Positions 26,490 to 35,679 of a DNA stretch of 64,000 nucleotides are shown piece by piece. The translations under genes and the position numbers were made by a program. The stretch covers positions 90,667 to 154,666 of the forward strand of contig JAFEAF010000002.1 of the NCBI GenBank assembly GCA_018266555.1, written 5' to 3'. The notes under the pieces were generated by a model that was not told the origin of the DNA, did not search any database, and saw nothing but the letters and a program-made list of their open reading frames with translations. Each line of letters begins with the position of its first letter. The first letter of the stretch is position 1. Origin of the DNA: Bacteroidota bacterium. GTDB taxonomy: Bacteria > Bacteroidota > Bacteroidia > Chitinophagales > Chitinophagaceae.

Positions 26490-27305
26490 ATGAAGATTTA
26501 TTTTTTTTGCCCCCGCTGGGGGGCTGAGCATATACCATGGAAAGAATTTTGCAGGCAGGTGTCCTCGGCCGGTTATTCAGGTATTGAATCTCCCATACCC
26601 GTTGACAACCCGGAAAGAGATGAGATGAAAAATTCTCTTGAGCAATATGGCTTGTTATTTATCGGGCAATATTATCAATCATTTGAAAAGGATTTTCAAA
26701 CACACCTGTTGAACTATAAACAACACCTGCAACATATGCAGGGGCTCAACTGTGTGCTGATAGATTCTCAAACCGGGAAAGATTATTTTTCAACAGAACA
26801 GAATATTGAATTGTTTCAGGCTGCTGAAACATTTTCCCTGGAGAATGGAATTACTGTAGCTCACGAAACTCACCGGAACAAGGCGCTTTATGCTGCACAC
26901 CGGTTTGGTGAGTTGGCCACAGATTTTCCAACACTAAAAATTACCGCCGATTTTTCTCACTGGTGTTGTGTTTCTGAAAGCTTGCTGGAACAACAGCCGG
27001 ATGTGATGGAATTAGCTATCAGCAAAACCGTTCATATTCATGCAAGGGTGGGTAATGAAGAATCTCCGCAGGTGGCTGACCCGCGGGCGCCCGAATTTGA
27101 ACGGGCATTTGCTGCACACCTTCATTGGTGGGATAAAATTGTATTGCAGCGACAGGAACAGGGGAATGCACAAGTAACAATTACACCCGAGTTTGGGCCG
27201 CCGCCTTATATGCCCACCATTCCATTTACAAAAACACCCGTTGCCAATCAATGGGAATTAAACCTGTTCATGATGGAATGCCTTAAAAAAAGATACAATT
27301 GTTAA
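26490..27305 (+). CDS. Sugar phosphate isomerase/epimerase-type TIM-barrel protein
   Basis: This 271-residue protein fits the xylose-isomerase-like/AP-endonuclease-2 fold: FCRQVSSAGYSGIESPIP at the first strand, ITVAHETHRNKAL with a metal-ligand Glu and His, LKITADFSHWCCV with Asp and His, HIHARVGNEESPQ with His, and ITPEFGPPPY with the final Glu. Function within this broad family (sugar isomerase, inosose dehydratase and others) cannot be decided from sequence. No signal peptide is present. Confidence 0.85.
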   Translation: MKIYFFCPRWGAEHIPWKEFCRQVSSAGYSGIESPIPVDNPERDEMKNSLEQYGLLFIGQYYQSFEKDFQTHLLNYKQHLQHMQGLNCVLIDSQTGKDYFSTEQNIELFQAAETFSLENGITVAHETHRNKALYAAHRFGELATDFPTLKITADFSHWCCVSESLLEQQPDVMELAISKTVHIHARVGNEESPQVADPRAPEFERAFAAHLHWWDKIVLQRQEQGNAQVTITPEFGPPPYMPTIPFTKTPVANQWELNLFMMECLKKRYNC

Positions 27306-27519
27306 GAAGGCGGACTATTAAAAAGTGCTGCGATTAAAAATATATGCTCCTTCATAAACTGGGAAAAATTTTTTCTGATAGGAGAACTCAAATCGTCAAA
27401 TATATAAAAGACGGGATGTATCAATTGCCTGTGCAGGAGTTTTTAATAAAAATTTGAAAATAATAGTCAACTGAATTCCCGGTCATACCGCTGCCCCGAT
27501 AGTTCGTTTTGAAAAAAAA

Positions 27520-27732
27520 TTACACCTTGCTTTTGCAGTTTAAGTCCGGGAGATTGAAAGTTAATACTTGATATTTCGTAAGCCGTATTGTGTAATGAAT
27601 ACCTAAGGAATCGTTTACATGGGCGATTTTATCTCCTTTAACAACACGCCGACACAAATATTGACTTTGTACCGGACCATGAGCTGGGGACCGTTTCTTG
27701 TTTTAATCACAACGTTTCCGATTTTATACATT
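27520..27732 (-). pseudogene. Frameshifted DUF2158/YodC-like small gene
   Basis: Read on the minus strand from the ATG at 27732, MYKI is followed after one extra base by GNVVIKTRNGPQLMVRYKV, which resembles the KIGDVVxLKSGGPxMxV opening of DUF2158 (YodC-like) proteins. A second frame change then gives YLCRRVVKGDKIAHVND and runs to a TAA at 27520-27522. The pieces together give a 70-residue protein, a size fitting the family. Two shifts of frame make it a pseudogene. The rest of 27306-28051 contains no other support for a gene. Confidence 0.5.
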
Positions 27733-28051
27733 CAGTAAAAAAGTACATTTTCAACTAAGTTATATTCATGAGTGTTTTTACAGCATCGATAAAACTACAA
27801 TTCCGGGAATACTTACCTTGATTTTTATAAAGTATAATGAAGGTGGCCGGCCACCGGCTCTCAAATGTTTCTCAATTTTTTTTAAATCCTTTCTGCAAAG
27901 GGCTGATACTAAGGCGAACAAGGGTGTTTTTAAAGAAAAGAATTTCATGCGAATAAAGATTTATAAAAATAAACTTAAAAAAATTTGGGAAACCGAATAG
28001 TTGCATTTATATTTGCAACCGATCATTTTCATAAATAAATTTTTTATTCGC

Positions 28052-28372
28052 ATGAGACGGGATGTTTTCCAGGCCATAGCGGATCCGACAAGGAGGGCCA
28101 TCATTGCACTGATTGCTTTACAAGCGATGACACCAAATGCTATTGCCGATAACTTTAACAGCACCCGGCAAGCGGTATCCAAACACCTTCGTATACTCAC
28201 CGAGTGTAAGCTTGTAAAACAGGAATACCGGGGCCGGGAAATTTATTATTCTCTTGAAATTGAAAAGATGAAAGAGGTTGATAAATGGCTTGAACAATAC
28301 CGGAAAATATGGGAAACCCGGTTTGATCAGCTGGACAACATATTAACTAAAATAAATAAACAAAAAAAATGA
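28052..28372 (+). CDS. ArsR-family winged-helix repressor
   Basis: The ATG at 28052 ([17 protein letters not shown]) is the standard family start, giving 106 residues; an upstream start at 28001 would add 17 unlikely residues. The recognition helix is [20 protein letters not shown], and the wing is [11 protein letters not shown]. No metal-binding CxC is present, so it belongs to the metal-independent type often paired with SRPBCC proteins. Its stop overlaps the next gene (ATGA), so it probably autoregulates the cassette. Confidence 0.93.
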   Translation: MRRDVFQAIADPTRRAIIALIALQAMTPNAIADNFNSTRQAVSKHLRILTECKLVKQEYRGREIYYSLEIEKMKEVDKWLEQYRKIWETRFDQLDNILTKINKQKK

Positions 28373-28866
28373 ACAACACGCTATTGTTCGATTTTACTGT
28401 TGATAAAACCGCCAAGACGGTTTATATCACTCGGGAATTCAATGCCTGGCTTTCGTTGGTATGGGATGCTTTTACAAAAGCAGAACTTATTGACCAATGG
28501 ATTGCGCCCAGGCCCATGACGGCCAGAACAAAATACCAGGACTTTAAAGTGGGAGGTAAAAGATTTTATGCGATGATTAGTCCTGGGGGACATGAGCGTT
28601 GGGCGATTCAGGAATACACATCCATTACCCCGAAGACCAACTTTAAAATGTATAATGCTTTTGCAGATAAAGATGAAAACCCCGAATTGCCTGGGTCTGA
28701 ATGGGATCATAATTTCAGCGAACAGAATGGAATAACAAAAGTTTATATCATAATTTATAATGAATCGCTGGAACGATTAGAAAGAGTTCTTGATGGTTTT
28801 ACACAGGGAATGAAAATGTCGCTGATCAACCTGGAAGATCTATTAGCAACATTATCCAAAAAATGA
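28369..28866 (+). CDS. SRPBCC (AHSA1-type) domain protein
   Basis: This 165-residue protein has the AHSA1/START-like layout: [30 protein letters not shown], then [20 protein letters not shown], then [15 protein letters not shown]. These proteins form a hydrophobic pocket for ligands; the ligand is unknown. It overlaps the ArsR gene by four bases, an arrangement that is very common for this pair. Confidence 0.9.
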   Translation: MNNTLLFDFTVDKTAKTVYITREFNAWLSLVWDAFTKAELIDQWIAPRPMTARTKYQDFKVGGKRFYAMISPGGHERWAIQEYTSITPKTNFKMYNAFADKDENPELPGSEWDHNFSEQNGITKVYIIIYNESLERLERVLDGFTQGMKMSLINLEDLLATLSKK

Positions 28867-29072
28867 TCTACGTTTTCAAAACATCTGTCAAAACAAAGGT
28901 CCGGGTCAAGAAACTTAAACCGCATATCGACATCATATTGCCGAAAGCAAAGTGGAATTTTGACCTTCATGACTATGACAAGATCCTGCGTATTGACAGC
29001 GAAGAAAATATCATTTTACCAATAATAAACTTGCTGGCAGATCACAATTTTGACTGCAAAGAATTAGAATAA
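28863..29072 (+). CDS. Small conserved protein of unknown function
   Basis: The 69-residue protein overlaps the SRPBCC gene by four bases (ATGA), which supports genuine translation. It starts [12 protein letters not shown] and contains [14 protein letters not shown] followed by [12 protein letters not shown]. Similar short proteins, often described as having a heavy-metal-associated-like compact fold, accompany such cassettes in Bacteroidota, but I cannot name the family. Confidence 0.7.
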   Translation: MIYVFKTSVKTKVRVKKLKPHIDIILPKAKWNFDLHDYDKILRIDSEENIILPIINLLADHNFDCKELE

Positions 29073-29110
29073 AAAAAACAAAAATTATTAACAACTAAAA
29101 AACGAAAATC

Positions 29111-29551
29111 ATGGCACTTATCAACCCTCACATCAACTTCAACGGAAACGCCGAAGAAGCATTTAATTTTTACAAGTCCGTATTTGGCGGAGAGTTCACA
29201 AGAATTGTACGCTTCAAAGATCTCTCGATCCCCGGAGCGCAGGTATCAGAGAAGGAAGGAAATAAGATCATGCATATTGCTTTGCCTATTGGTAAAAGCA
29301 ATACATTGATGGGAAATGATGTTCCCGACTTCCTGGGGCGGGTAAATGAAAATGAAAACAGAAGTAAAATTGCAGTAAGCGCAGACAGTAAAGAAGAAGC
29401 AGACAAAATATTCAATGGGCTTTCGGCGGGCGGTGCAGTAGAAATGCCTATTGAAGATAGTCCCTGGGGTTCCTATTTTGGTATGTTCAGAGACAAATAT
29501 GGTATTGAATGGATGGTGGACTTTGATCCAAAAAATAATGGGCAACAATAA
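29111..29551 (+). CDS. VOC superfamily (PhnB-like) protein
   Basis: This 146-residue protein starts MALINPHINFNGNAEEAF, typical of the PhnB/3-demethylubiquinone methyltransferase-like branch of the glyoxalase/VOC fold. SVFGGEFTRIVRF, IMHIALPIGKSNTLMG and MFRDKYGIEWMVDF are family segments. Activity is unassigned; many members are metal-dependent lyases or dioxygenases, others only bind ligands. It is part of the ArsR cassette. Confidence 0.92.
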   Translation: MALINPHINFNGNAEEAFNFYKSVFGGEFTRIVRFKDLSIPGAQVSEKEGNKIMHIALPIGKSNTLMGNDVPDFLGRVNENENRSKIAVSADSKEEADKIFNGLSAGGAVEMPIEDSPWGSYFGMFRDKYGIEWMVDFDPKNNGQQ

Positions 29552-29600
29552 CCGGGGCTTTATGTTGTCAAAAAAATTCAAACTAATGTAAAATAGCGTT

Positions 29601-30500
29601 ATGAAAGATCTATTCAAAACATATTCTCCACTAAAATCAATACTGATAATTGCGATCAGTATCATCTTTATGACATACCAATCAACTGCACAACAACTCA
29701 AACCTTCTGGAAGTGGCTACGCTCCTGTTAATGGCATCAAAGTTTATTACGAAATATACCTGCCTGCCGGAGAGGCGGGTGGTGAGGGTACGCCTCTCAT
29801 TTTACTACATGGTGCTTTTTATACCATTGATTTGAATTGGAGCCAATTAATACCTGAATTATCAAAAACAAGAAAAGTGATTGCCATTGAAATGCAGGGA
29901 CACGGACACTCGCCCTACTCAGACAGAAAAATGTCGATCGCTGCTTTAGCAAGCGATGTAGAAAAAGTAATGGATTACCTGAAAATTGACAGTGCTGACG
30001 TAGCGGGATATAGTATGGGTGGTTCTGTGGCTTACCAGTTTGCTGTACAAAATCCTGCACGATTAAGAAAATTAGTGATCATTTCTTCAACCTATAAAAG
30101 CGATGGCTGGTTGCCCGAAGTAAACAATGCATTTAAAAATTTTAAACCTGAATTTTTTGATAACACACCTTTACAAACAGCATACGATGCGGTGGCGCCT
30201 GATAAAACAAAATGGAGAAAGTTTTTAGAGCAGATGTTTGCTTTCGCCCAGGAACCATTTAATGTTGGTGATTCAAATATTGCTAAAATTACTGCACCCG
30301 TAATGATCATATCCGGAGATAATGACGGGCTTGACAAAATTGAGTTGATGAAAACATATAAATTGCTGGGCGGTGGCGTTGCTGCTGATATGGAACCAAT
30401 GCCAAAATCGCAACTGGCAATTGTTCCTTCACAAACGCATGTCGGCCTGATGATGCAGACAACTACGATCCTCAACTTTCTGAATGATTTTTTAAAGTAA
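29601..30500 (+). CDS. Secreted alpha/beta hydrolase
   Basis: This 299-residue protein has a signal-like N-terminus (SILIIAISIIFMTYQSTAQQ). LILLHGAFYT gives the oxyanion region, AGYSMGGSVAYQF the nucleophile elbow with the catalytic Ser, VMIISGDNDG the acid region and PSQTHVG the His. Substrate is unknown; the family includes esterases, lactonases and epoxide hydrolases. It is 49 nt after the VOC gene. Confidence 0.9.
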   Translation: MKDLFKTYSPLKSILIIAISIIFMTYQSTAQQLKPSGSGYAPVNGIKVYYEIYLPAGEAGGEGTPLILLHGAFYTIDLNWSQLIPELSKTRKVIAIEMQGHGHSPYSDRKMSIAALASDVEKVMDYLKIDSADVAGYSMGGSVAYQFAVQNPARLRKLVIISSTYKSDGWLPEVNNAFKNFKPEFFDNTPLQTAYDAVAPDKTKWRKFLEQMFAFAQEPFNVGDSNIAKITAPVMIISGDNDGLDKIELMKTYKLLGGGVAADMEPMPKSQLAIVPSQTHVGLMMQTTTILNFLNDFLK

Positions 30501-30557
30501 TTCAATGTGCCTGAAGGTGGGCAGTAAAAAACAGGTAAGTAGCTGTAAATATTTTAT

Positions 30558-30980
30558 ATGAAAGTAAAAGAACAAATCAAAAAGTATTTTGCAAGTCAAC
30601 CTGAAGAAAAACGTATTGACATGGAGGCGTTGCACAAGTATATACTTAACCTGCTGCCGAAAGGTAAGCTCTGGTTCCTGGATGGTAAAAACAGCGAAGG
30701 CAAAATTGTTTCTAATCCGAACATTGGATATGGATCTTACACCATAAAATATGCTAAAGGAACAACCAAAGAGTTTTATAGGGTTGGTTTGAGCGCAAAC
30801 ACAGGCGGGATCTCTGTTTATATCATGGGTATTGACGATAAGACATACTTGGCCAAAACCTATGGAAAAAAATTAGGCAAGGCAAGCGTTACCGGGTATT
30901 GCATCAGGTTCAAAACACTGAAAGATATAAATATTGAGATACTTAAAGAGGCAATACGATTTCGATTTGAGCATAAGTAG
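30558..30980 (+). CDS. DUF1801 family protein
   Basis: This 140-residue protein fits DUF1801 (YdhG-like): a helical start, then NPNIGYGSYTIKYAKG, FYRVGLSANTGGISVYIMG and a C-terminal KASVTGYCIRFKTLKDINIE. Function is unknown. It is the last gene of the ArsR cassette and is 132 nt upstream of corA. Confidence 0.8.
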   Translation: MKVKEQIKKYFASQPEEKRIDMEALHKYILNLLPKGKLWFLDGKNSEGKIVSNPNIGYGSYTIKYAKGTTKEFYRVGLSANTGGISVYIMGIDDKTYLAKTYGKKLGKASVTGYCIRFKTLKDINIEILKEAIRFRFEHK

Positions 30981-31112
30981 GTGTTCCGGTTTTTTTAAGC
31001 GGCCTATGCCGTGGAAAAATTTTCTTCTTTTTTCAGCATAATTTCTTTAACCGGTATTTACGTTTCTGCTACCGCTCATTTTTTCTCTGAATTGATTAAC
31101 TTTCCTCCTGTT

Positions 31113-32225
31113 ATGAATGTAAAAAAAATACGCCCTTCTAAATACCTGCGTTATCTCTATCCCCTGAATTTGTTTGGCACACAGCGCACCAAAGAAATTC
31201 TTTCTGTAAATCCCACTGCAGTATCACAACGGGAAGAGGCCGCTGATGTTTTCGTTACTATATATGATTATGATACCGGCCATATTGAAGAAAAAAAGCT
31301 GACCGGTGTTTCGGGTTGCCTTTCATATAAATCCAGCGGCCGCATCAGCTGGATCAACATTGATGGACTGAGAAAAGCAGATGTAGAACTTGTGTGCAAT
31401 CATTTTGAAATACACCCGCTCTTTGCTGAAGATATCCTCAGCACAAACCAGCGGCCCAAGATGGACGAGGCAGACAATCATTTGTTTTGCCTTCTGAATA
31501 TGCTCTATTACAATAATGAGAACCGCACTGTAGAGCAGGAACAGATCAGTATTATTATTGGGAAAGACTATGTAATCAGCTTCCAGGAAGACGCTAAGCG
31601 GGATGTCTTTAATCCTCTCCGGGATCGGTTGCGGTCAAACAATAGTCGCATCCGTCAGCGAGGGGCTGATTATCTCTGCTATAATATGCTGGACCTTATC
31701 ATTGATAATTATTTCCTCGTAATGGAACAGCTTGGAGAAGCAGTAGAATTGCTGGAAGAAGAAGTCGTACGCAGCAGCAACAAGATTACTTTGGGGCACA
31801 TTAACCAGTTGCGTAAAGAGCTGATCGTTTTAAAACGAAATATTCCACCCGTCCGAGAGTTGGTTAACGGCTTTATCCGGAGCGACAGCGATCTGCTGGA
31901 AGACCGTACTACCAAATATTTTAAAGACGTATATGATCATATTGTACAAGCCAATGATCTTACGGAAAATTATCGTGATATGATGATCAATATGCATGAT
32001 CTCTATATCAACAACGTAAACCTGAAGCTGAATGAGGTGATGAAAGTAATGGCAATTGTAACCTGCCTGCTGGCTCCTGCTACGGTGATTGGTGGTATTT
32101 TCGGAATGAACTTTCAAACAATACCCTGGCTGCACAACCCATATGGTTTTTTTATCGCCGTAGGATTTATGTTGTTGATTCCCGTTTGGATGCTTTGGGT
32201 ATTCCGAAGAAGGGGTTGGTTTTGA
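31113..32225 (+). CDS. corA: CorA family magnesium/cobalt transporter
   Basis: Earlier in-frame starts exist (31011), but the ATG at 31113 gives MNVKKIRPSKYLRYLYP and 370 residues, a normal length. The long N-terminal cytoplasmic domain includes SWINIDGLRKADVELV. Two C-terminal membrane helices carry the signature IFGMNFQTIPW, with the GMN motif at the pore mouth, and a final basic FRRRGWF. It is an inner-membrane pentameric Mg channel. Confidence 0.95.
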   Translation: MNVKKIRPSKYLRYLYPLNLFGTQRTKEILSVNPTAVSQREEAADVFVTIYDYDTGHIEEKKLTGVSGCLSYKSSGRISWINIDGLRKADVELVCNHFEIHPLFAEDILSTNQRPKMDEADNHLFCLLNMLYYNNENRTVEQEQISIIIGKDYVISFQEDAKRDVFNPLRDRLRSNNSRIRQRGADYLCYNMLDLIIDNYFLVMEQLGEAVELLEEEVVRSSNKITLGHINQLRKELIVLKRNIPPVRELVNGFIRSDSDLLEDRTTKYFKDVYDHIVQANDLTENYRDMMINMHDLYINNVNLKLNEVMKVMAIVTCLLAPATVIGGIFGMNFQTIPWLHNPYGFFIAVGFMLLIPVWMLWVFRRRGWF

Positions 32226-32229
32226 TTTT

Positions 32230-32742
32230 TTATTTCTTTTTGAAAATAGGAACGGTGCTGCAGGGTTCGCCATACATGATGCTTTTGGCAACCGGTCTCA
32301 ATAATTTTGTAATCTCAGCATAAACAAAATCTTCAATGGGTGTTTCTCCGCATCCTTTTATGACAATCCGTTTATCTGCAAATTCGTATGCATTAATAGC
32401 AGAAAGATTTTTCAGGAAAATGATTTTGTGTAATTCTTTTTCATCACCCATTACAATTTCCCCGGCTACCGGTTGCAGATAAGACATGACCAGCATATAT
32501 GCCCAAACGGGGATGATAGCATCAGCGGAACACATTACAGCTATATTTTTATTCCTGAATTTTTCCCAATTAAAGTTTTTCAGCGCCTCCCGGAAATCTT
32601 TTTCCTTTAATATCAGGCCCATAAATAAAAAATCTTTCAGGTCGAAAACCGCCATTTCTCCTTTTGGATAATACCGTTCCGGGTCCAATGTGATCAACCC
32701 GCTTTCTGATACTTTATTGATGATTGGTTCAGCCATTGCCAT
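32230..32742 (-). CDS. DUF2480 family protein
   Basis: This 170-residue soluble protein fits DUF2480, a family restricted to Bacteroidota. Characteristic segments are GLITLDPERYYPKG, FDLKDFLFMGLILKEKDFREAL, VMCSADAIIPVWAYML and RIVIKGCGETPI. An alternative ATG lies two codons in. Function is unknown. It is convergent with corA, whose stop is four bases away. Confidence 0.9.
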   Translation of the reverse strand: MAMAEPIINKVSESGLITLDPERYYPKGEMAVFDLKDFLFMGLILKEKDFREALKNFNWEKFRNKNIAVMCSADAIIPVWAYMLVMSYLQPVAGEIVMGDEKELHKIIFLKNLSAINAYEFADKRIVIKGCGETPIEDFVYAEITKLLRPVAKSIMYGEPCSTVPIFKKK

Positions 32743-32806
32743 GAAAATGAATTAGTAAAAATAACACTTCTTTCTACCGCTTTGTTTGCGACTTCGGCAA
32801 AAGAAA

Positions 32807-32829
32807 GCCCCGGAGAAATATTCCGGGGC
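32807..32829 (-). terminator. Terminator of ppiD
   Basis: GCCCCGGA and TCCGGGGC form a perfect 8-bp stem with a 7-nt loop. Read on the minus strand, a TTTCTTTT tract follows. It lies 33 nt past the ppiD stop. Confidence 0.82.
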
Positions 32830-32861
32830 AGCAGATAGTTTTGGTTACTTAAAAATATGAA

Positions 32862-35027
32862 TTAATAAAACTTAGACCTATAATCTTTAATGTTCGCTGC
32901 ATTGCGAAGCGCATTTAGCGGATCTGAATATTTTGCGGCTTGCATCGCTGACTGGTACAGCATCTTTTGCCGAACAGAAATATCTGCATTTTCGACCGCT
33001 GTTGCAGACACACTGTCTACCCGCTCTATATATATCCCATAGGCTCCTGCCAGGGGCTGGGGAACAACTTTTCCTTTATTTGCGGGATTAAATGCGGCTC
33101 CTATTACCTTTGGGTCGTGTCCAGAAATAGACACCCTTTGGTCGGGCTGCATTCGAAGGCTGTCAATAGTTTCAATAGTTTTTTTCAGCGTTGCAGCAGC
33201 TGCCTCAAGTGTAGTTATGGGGCCGAGTTTCTGCTTAAAAACCTCTGCCTTTTTCTTATTGCGCAAAATGGGTTCTACCCGCAAGCGGGCGGTAGCCGGG
33301 CTTTGGGTTCCTTCTTTGTTTATTCCCGTTAACACAGCCACGATATACTGATCCCCTATACGCTCTGGTTGTAATACATCCCCGAGGCTTGCATCGTAAA
33401 GTGTTTTTATAAATTGCCTGTCGGTTCCGCTGATACCATTTATACTATATGCGTTGGGATCAATATCATTTGCAAAAAGCTTATTAATTCCTTTTGGCCT
33501 CAGGTCTTTGTCCCAATTAGTTTCAAAAGATTTTATATCCCGGCTGTTTCCCGCAAATTGTGTTGCAGCATTATTGGCGTTGTTGTCCGTTTCCTGGCTT
33601 GGCACAATAGCCTTTGCCATATAGGCTACTTTATAATGTGGTTCGGGTTTTATAAAACTTAATATCTCGATATAGTGCCAGCCAAAAGATGTTTTCACTA
33701 CTTTTTTATCGCCCGGCTTTCCATCAAACAAAATAAATTGTCCGAATTCTTTTGCAAAATTTTCTCCCTGGATATCGGTGGAAGAAAAAGTCATCACCCC
33801 CTTGTCTTTATGTGCGGCGAGGTCTGTAGAAAATTTTGTTTCCATGGTATCAAAATTGGCCCCGTTGCGGATAGCCTGTGCAATACTGTCGGCCCTTTTG
33901 TGTGCTACAGAATCATCCATGATTTGCTGTCCTGTTTGCGGATTAGCGGTACCAATCAGGATATGGCGACATTTAACTGAGTCGGGCAATGTTTTAATAT
34001 CAATCATTTTGGCCAATACAAAATTTGATCCGTCAAGATAGGGGCCAAACACAGCATTTTTTTGAAGGCTGATGATGCTATCTTTATGTTGTTGTTGTAT
34101 CTGGCTTTTTCCAACATATCCATCAAAAAAAGGCATGGCGCTTCCGTTAGCAGCCAGGAATGTGTGTATATCGTGGATGGTATCAAACGCTTTTTTTAGT
34201 GAAATAATCTGTTCTTTTGTGGCGGCGGTATCTGCAGAGCTGGCGGTAGCACTGAATGCAACATACTCTATACTTCTGCTTTCTTTTTGCTTAAAATCAT
34301 CTTTGTGTTTTTGAATATATTCGGAAATTTCTGCATCTGAAACTTTAATGGTGCTGTCCACAAACATGGAGTCTGTATAGGGAACTCTTACAAGTGAAAT
34401 CTTTGCTAATAGGCTGTTATCTGTATTTTGTTTTTCCAAAAACCATTTAGGAAAATTCGTGCTGTTGGCTATCAGCGATGTGTATTTTTCTAATAACCGT
34501 TGAATCTCCAACTGGTTTATATATGCATTCAATCTTTCCTGGTCATCTTTGGTTCCTCTTTTTTTAATTGCATTAATTTGTTGTATAGCTTGGGCGCTAT
34601 TGTAAATTCCTGTTTGCGGATCAGTGCCCAACCTTTTAATATCTTCGGGTGGGTTGGCACCAAACATGATATCGTTCAATTCCTTTGCACTTATCTGCAT
34701 TCCAAGTTTGTCCACAGCACTATATAATAATGACTGGCTTACTTCCTGGTTCCAGACTCCATCTACAATTTGGCCAAGATCCCTTTGTCCAAATTGACCG
34801 GGATTTTGTTGTTCATAATCCTCTTGCTGTTTTACCTTTAACCGAAACTCATCTGCGTTGATACGTTTTCCGTTCACTTTTCCAATAGTATTTGAAATAC
34901 CGCCGCTAAACATTCCCCTACTCTTTCCTGATACATAATCAATTAATATAAACCCAATCAATGCCACTGAAATCAATATCACAGCTATGCGAGCATATTT
35001 ATCCCTGATTTTCTGAATTACAGACAT
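32862..35027 (-). CDS. ppiD: Periplasmic folding chaperone/peptidyl-prolyl isomerase (PpiD/SurA type)
   Basis: The ATG at 35027 (MSVIQKIRDKYARIA) gives 721 residues; a longer reading to 35168 adds an unlikely tail. One N-terminal membrane anchor (IAVILISVALIGFILI) leaves the rest in the periplasm. A SurA_N-like helical domain follows. A parvulin domain begins near CRHILIGTANP. The rest is typical of PpiD-like proteins in Bacteroidota. It helps outer-membrane proteins fold. A terminator follows. Confidence 0.9.
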   Translation of the reverse strand: MSVIQKIRDKYARIAVILISVALIGFILIDYVSGKSRGMFSGGISNTIGKVNGKRINADEFRLKVKQQEDYEQQNPGQFGQRDLGQIVDGVWNQEVSQSLLYSAVDKLGMQISAKELNDIMFGANPPEDIKRLGTDPQTGIYNSAQAIQQINAIKKRGTKDDQERLNAYINQLEIQRLLEKYTSLIANSTNFPKWFLEKQNTDNSLLAKISLVRVPYTDSMFVDSTIKVSDAEISEYIQKHKDDFKQKESRSIEYVAFSATASSADTAATKEQIISLKKAFDTIHDIHTFLAANGSAMPFFDGYVGKSQIQQQHKDSIISLQKNAVFGPYLDGSNFVLAKMIDIKTLPDSVKCRHILIGTANPQTGQQIMDDSVAHKRADSIAQAIRNGANFDTMETKFSTDLAAHKDKGVMTFSSTDIQGENFAKEFGQFILFDGKPGDKKVVKTSFGWHYIEILSFIKPEPHYKVAYMAKAIVPSQETDNNANNAATQFAGNSRDIKSFETNWDKDLRPKGINKLFANDIDPNAYSINGISGTDRQFIKTLYDASLGDVLQPERIGDQYIVAVLTGINKEGTQSPATARLRVEPILRNKKKAEVFKQKLGPITTLEAAAATLKKTIETIDSLRMQPDQRVSISGHDPKVIGAAFNPANKGKVVPQPLAGAYGIYIERVDSVSATAVENADISVRQKMLYQSAMQAAKYSDPLNALRNAANIKDYRSKFY

Positions 35028-35168
35028 AATTATATATGTATTTATTAAAGGAGGGCAAAAATAGTATAAATTAGGTAAGAATCCACCCTTTTTTAAGGGG
35101 TAAAATACCTTAATTCTATTGATTTTTATATGCTTTAGCGGATTATAGTTTTCGGGTTTTGAGCCCAT

Positions 35169-35679
35169 ATAATCCCAATATTTAATATTCTTTAGTACTA
35201 AAATCCAATTTTTTTTTCACGGTGACTCCTTAATAAATATTTCATCTTGTGTATAATCTGTCGTGAAATGTGAACATGAAACTGGATTATAAGAACAGAA
35301 TTTTATATAGTAACCTATCTTTTTGCAGACTTGTTAATTTAGATGAATTATTCCTATTAATATCCACAAAATTGAGTCTTGTATTTATTAATACTTTTCT
35401 CAGATGTACATATCAACAATTCTGTTGAAAAATTTTATTTCTCTTATAGAATTATTTTTTACTTGTGTGGATTTCCCGGCACTTATTGTGAATTATTATT
35501 GATTTGTACCTTTGTCTCGTCGTATTTTAGTTTGTTATCAACAAATCAACACAGATAATAATAATAAGTTTTTTTTAAAATAAATATTAATATTATTATA
35601 AGCTAATAATAATCGGCATAAGAAATTTTTTTTAAAAATTGAAATTGTTGTTTGAATATTGCCGTACTGATTTAAAAAA
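35169..35679. other. Long AT-rich intergenic region with DnaA-box-like 9-mers
   Basis: No gene is supported here. The region is strongly AT-rich towards nadA. Several 9-mers resemble the DnaA box TTATNCACA: TGTGTATAA at 35248-35256 (its complement fits the consensus), ATATCCACA at 35360-35368, ATATCAACA at 35410-35418 and TTATCAACA at 35535-35543. The promoter candidate at 35486-35514 also lies in it. An origin function is speculative. Confidence 0.3.
35486..35514 (+). promoter_or_regulatory. Candidate nadA promoter
   Basis: TTG at 35486-35488 is followed after 18 nt by TACCTTTG at 35507-35514, which fits TAnnTTTG exactly. This gives a leader of about 160 nt before nadA. An inverted repeat with ATTATTA arms lies in that leader. 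Confidence 0.65.

Noticed and set aside
27818-28000. 60-codon frame before the ArsR gene
   Set aside because: Low-complexity Lys/Phe/Ile composition in AT-rich DNA and no family resemblance.
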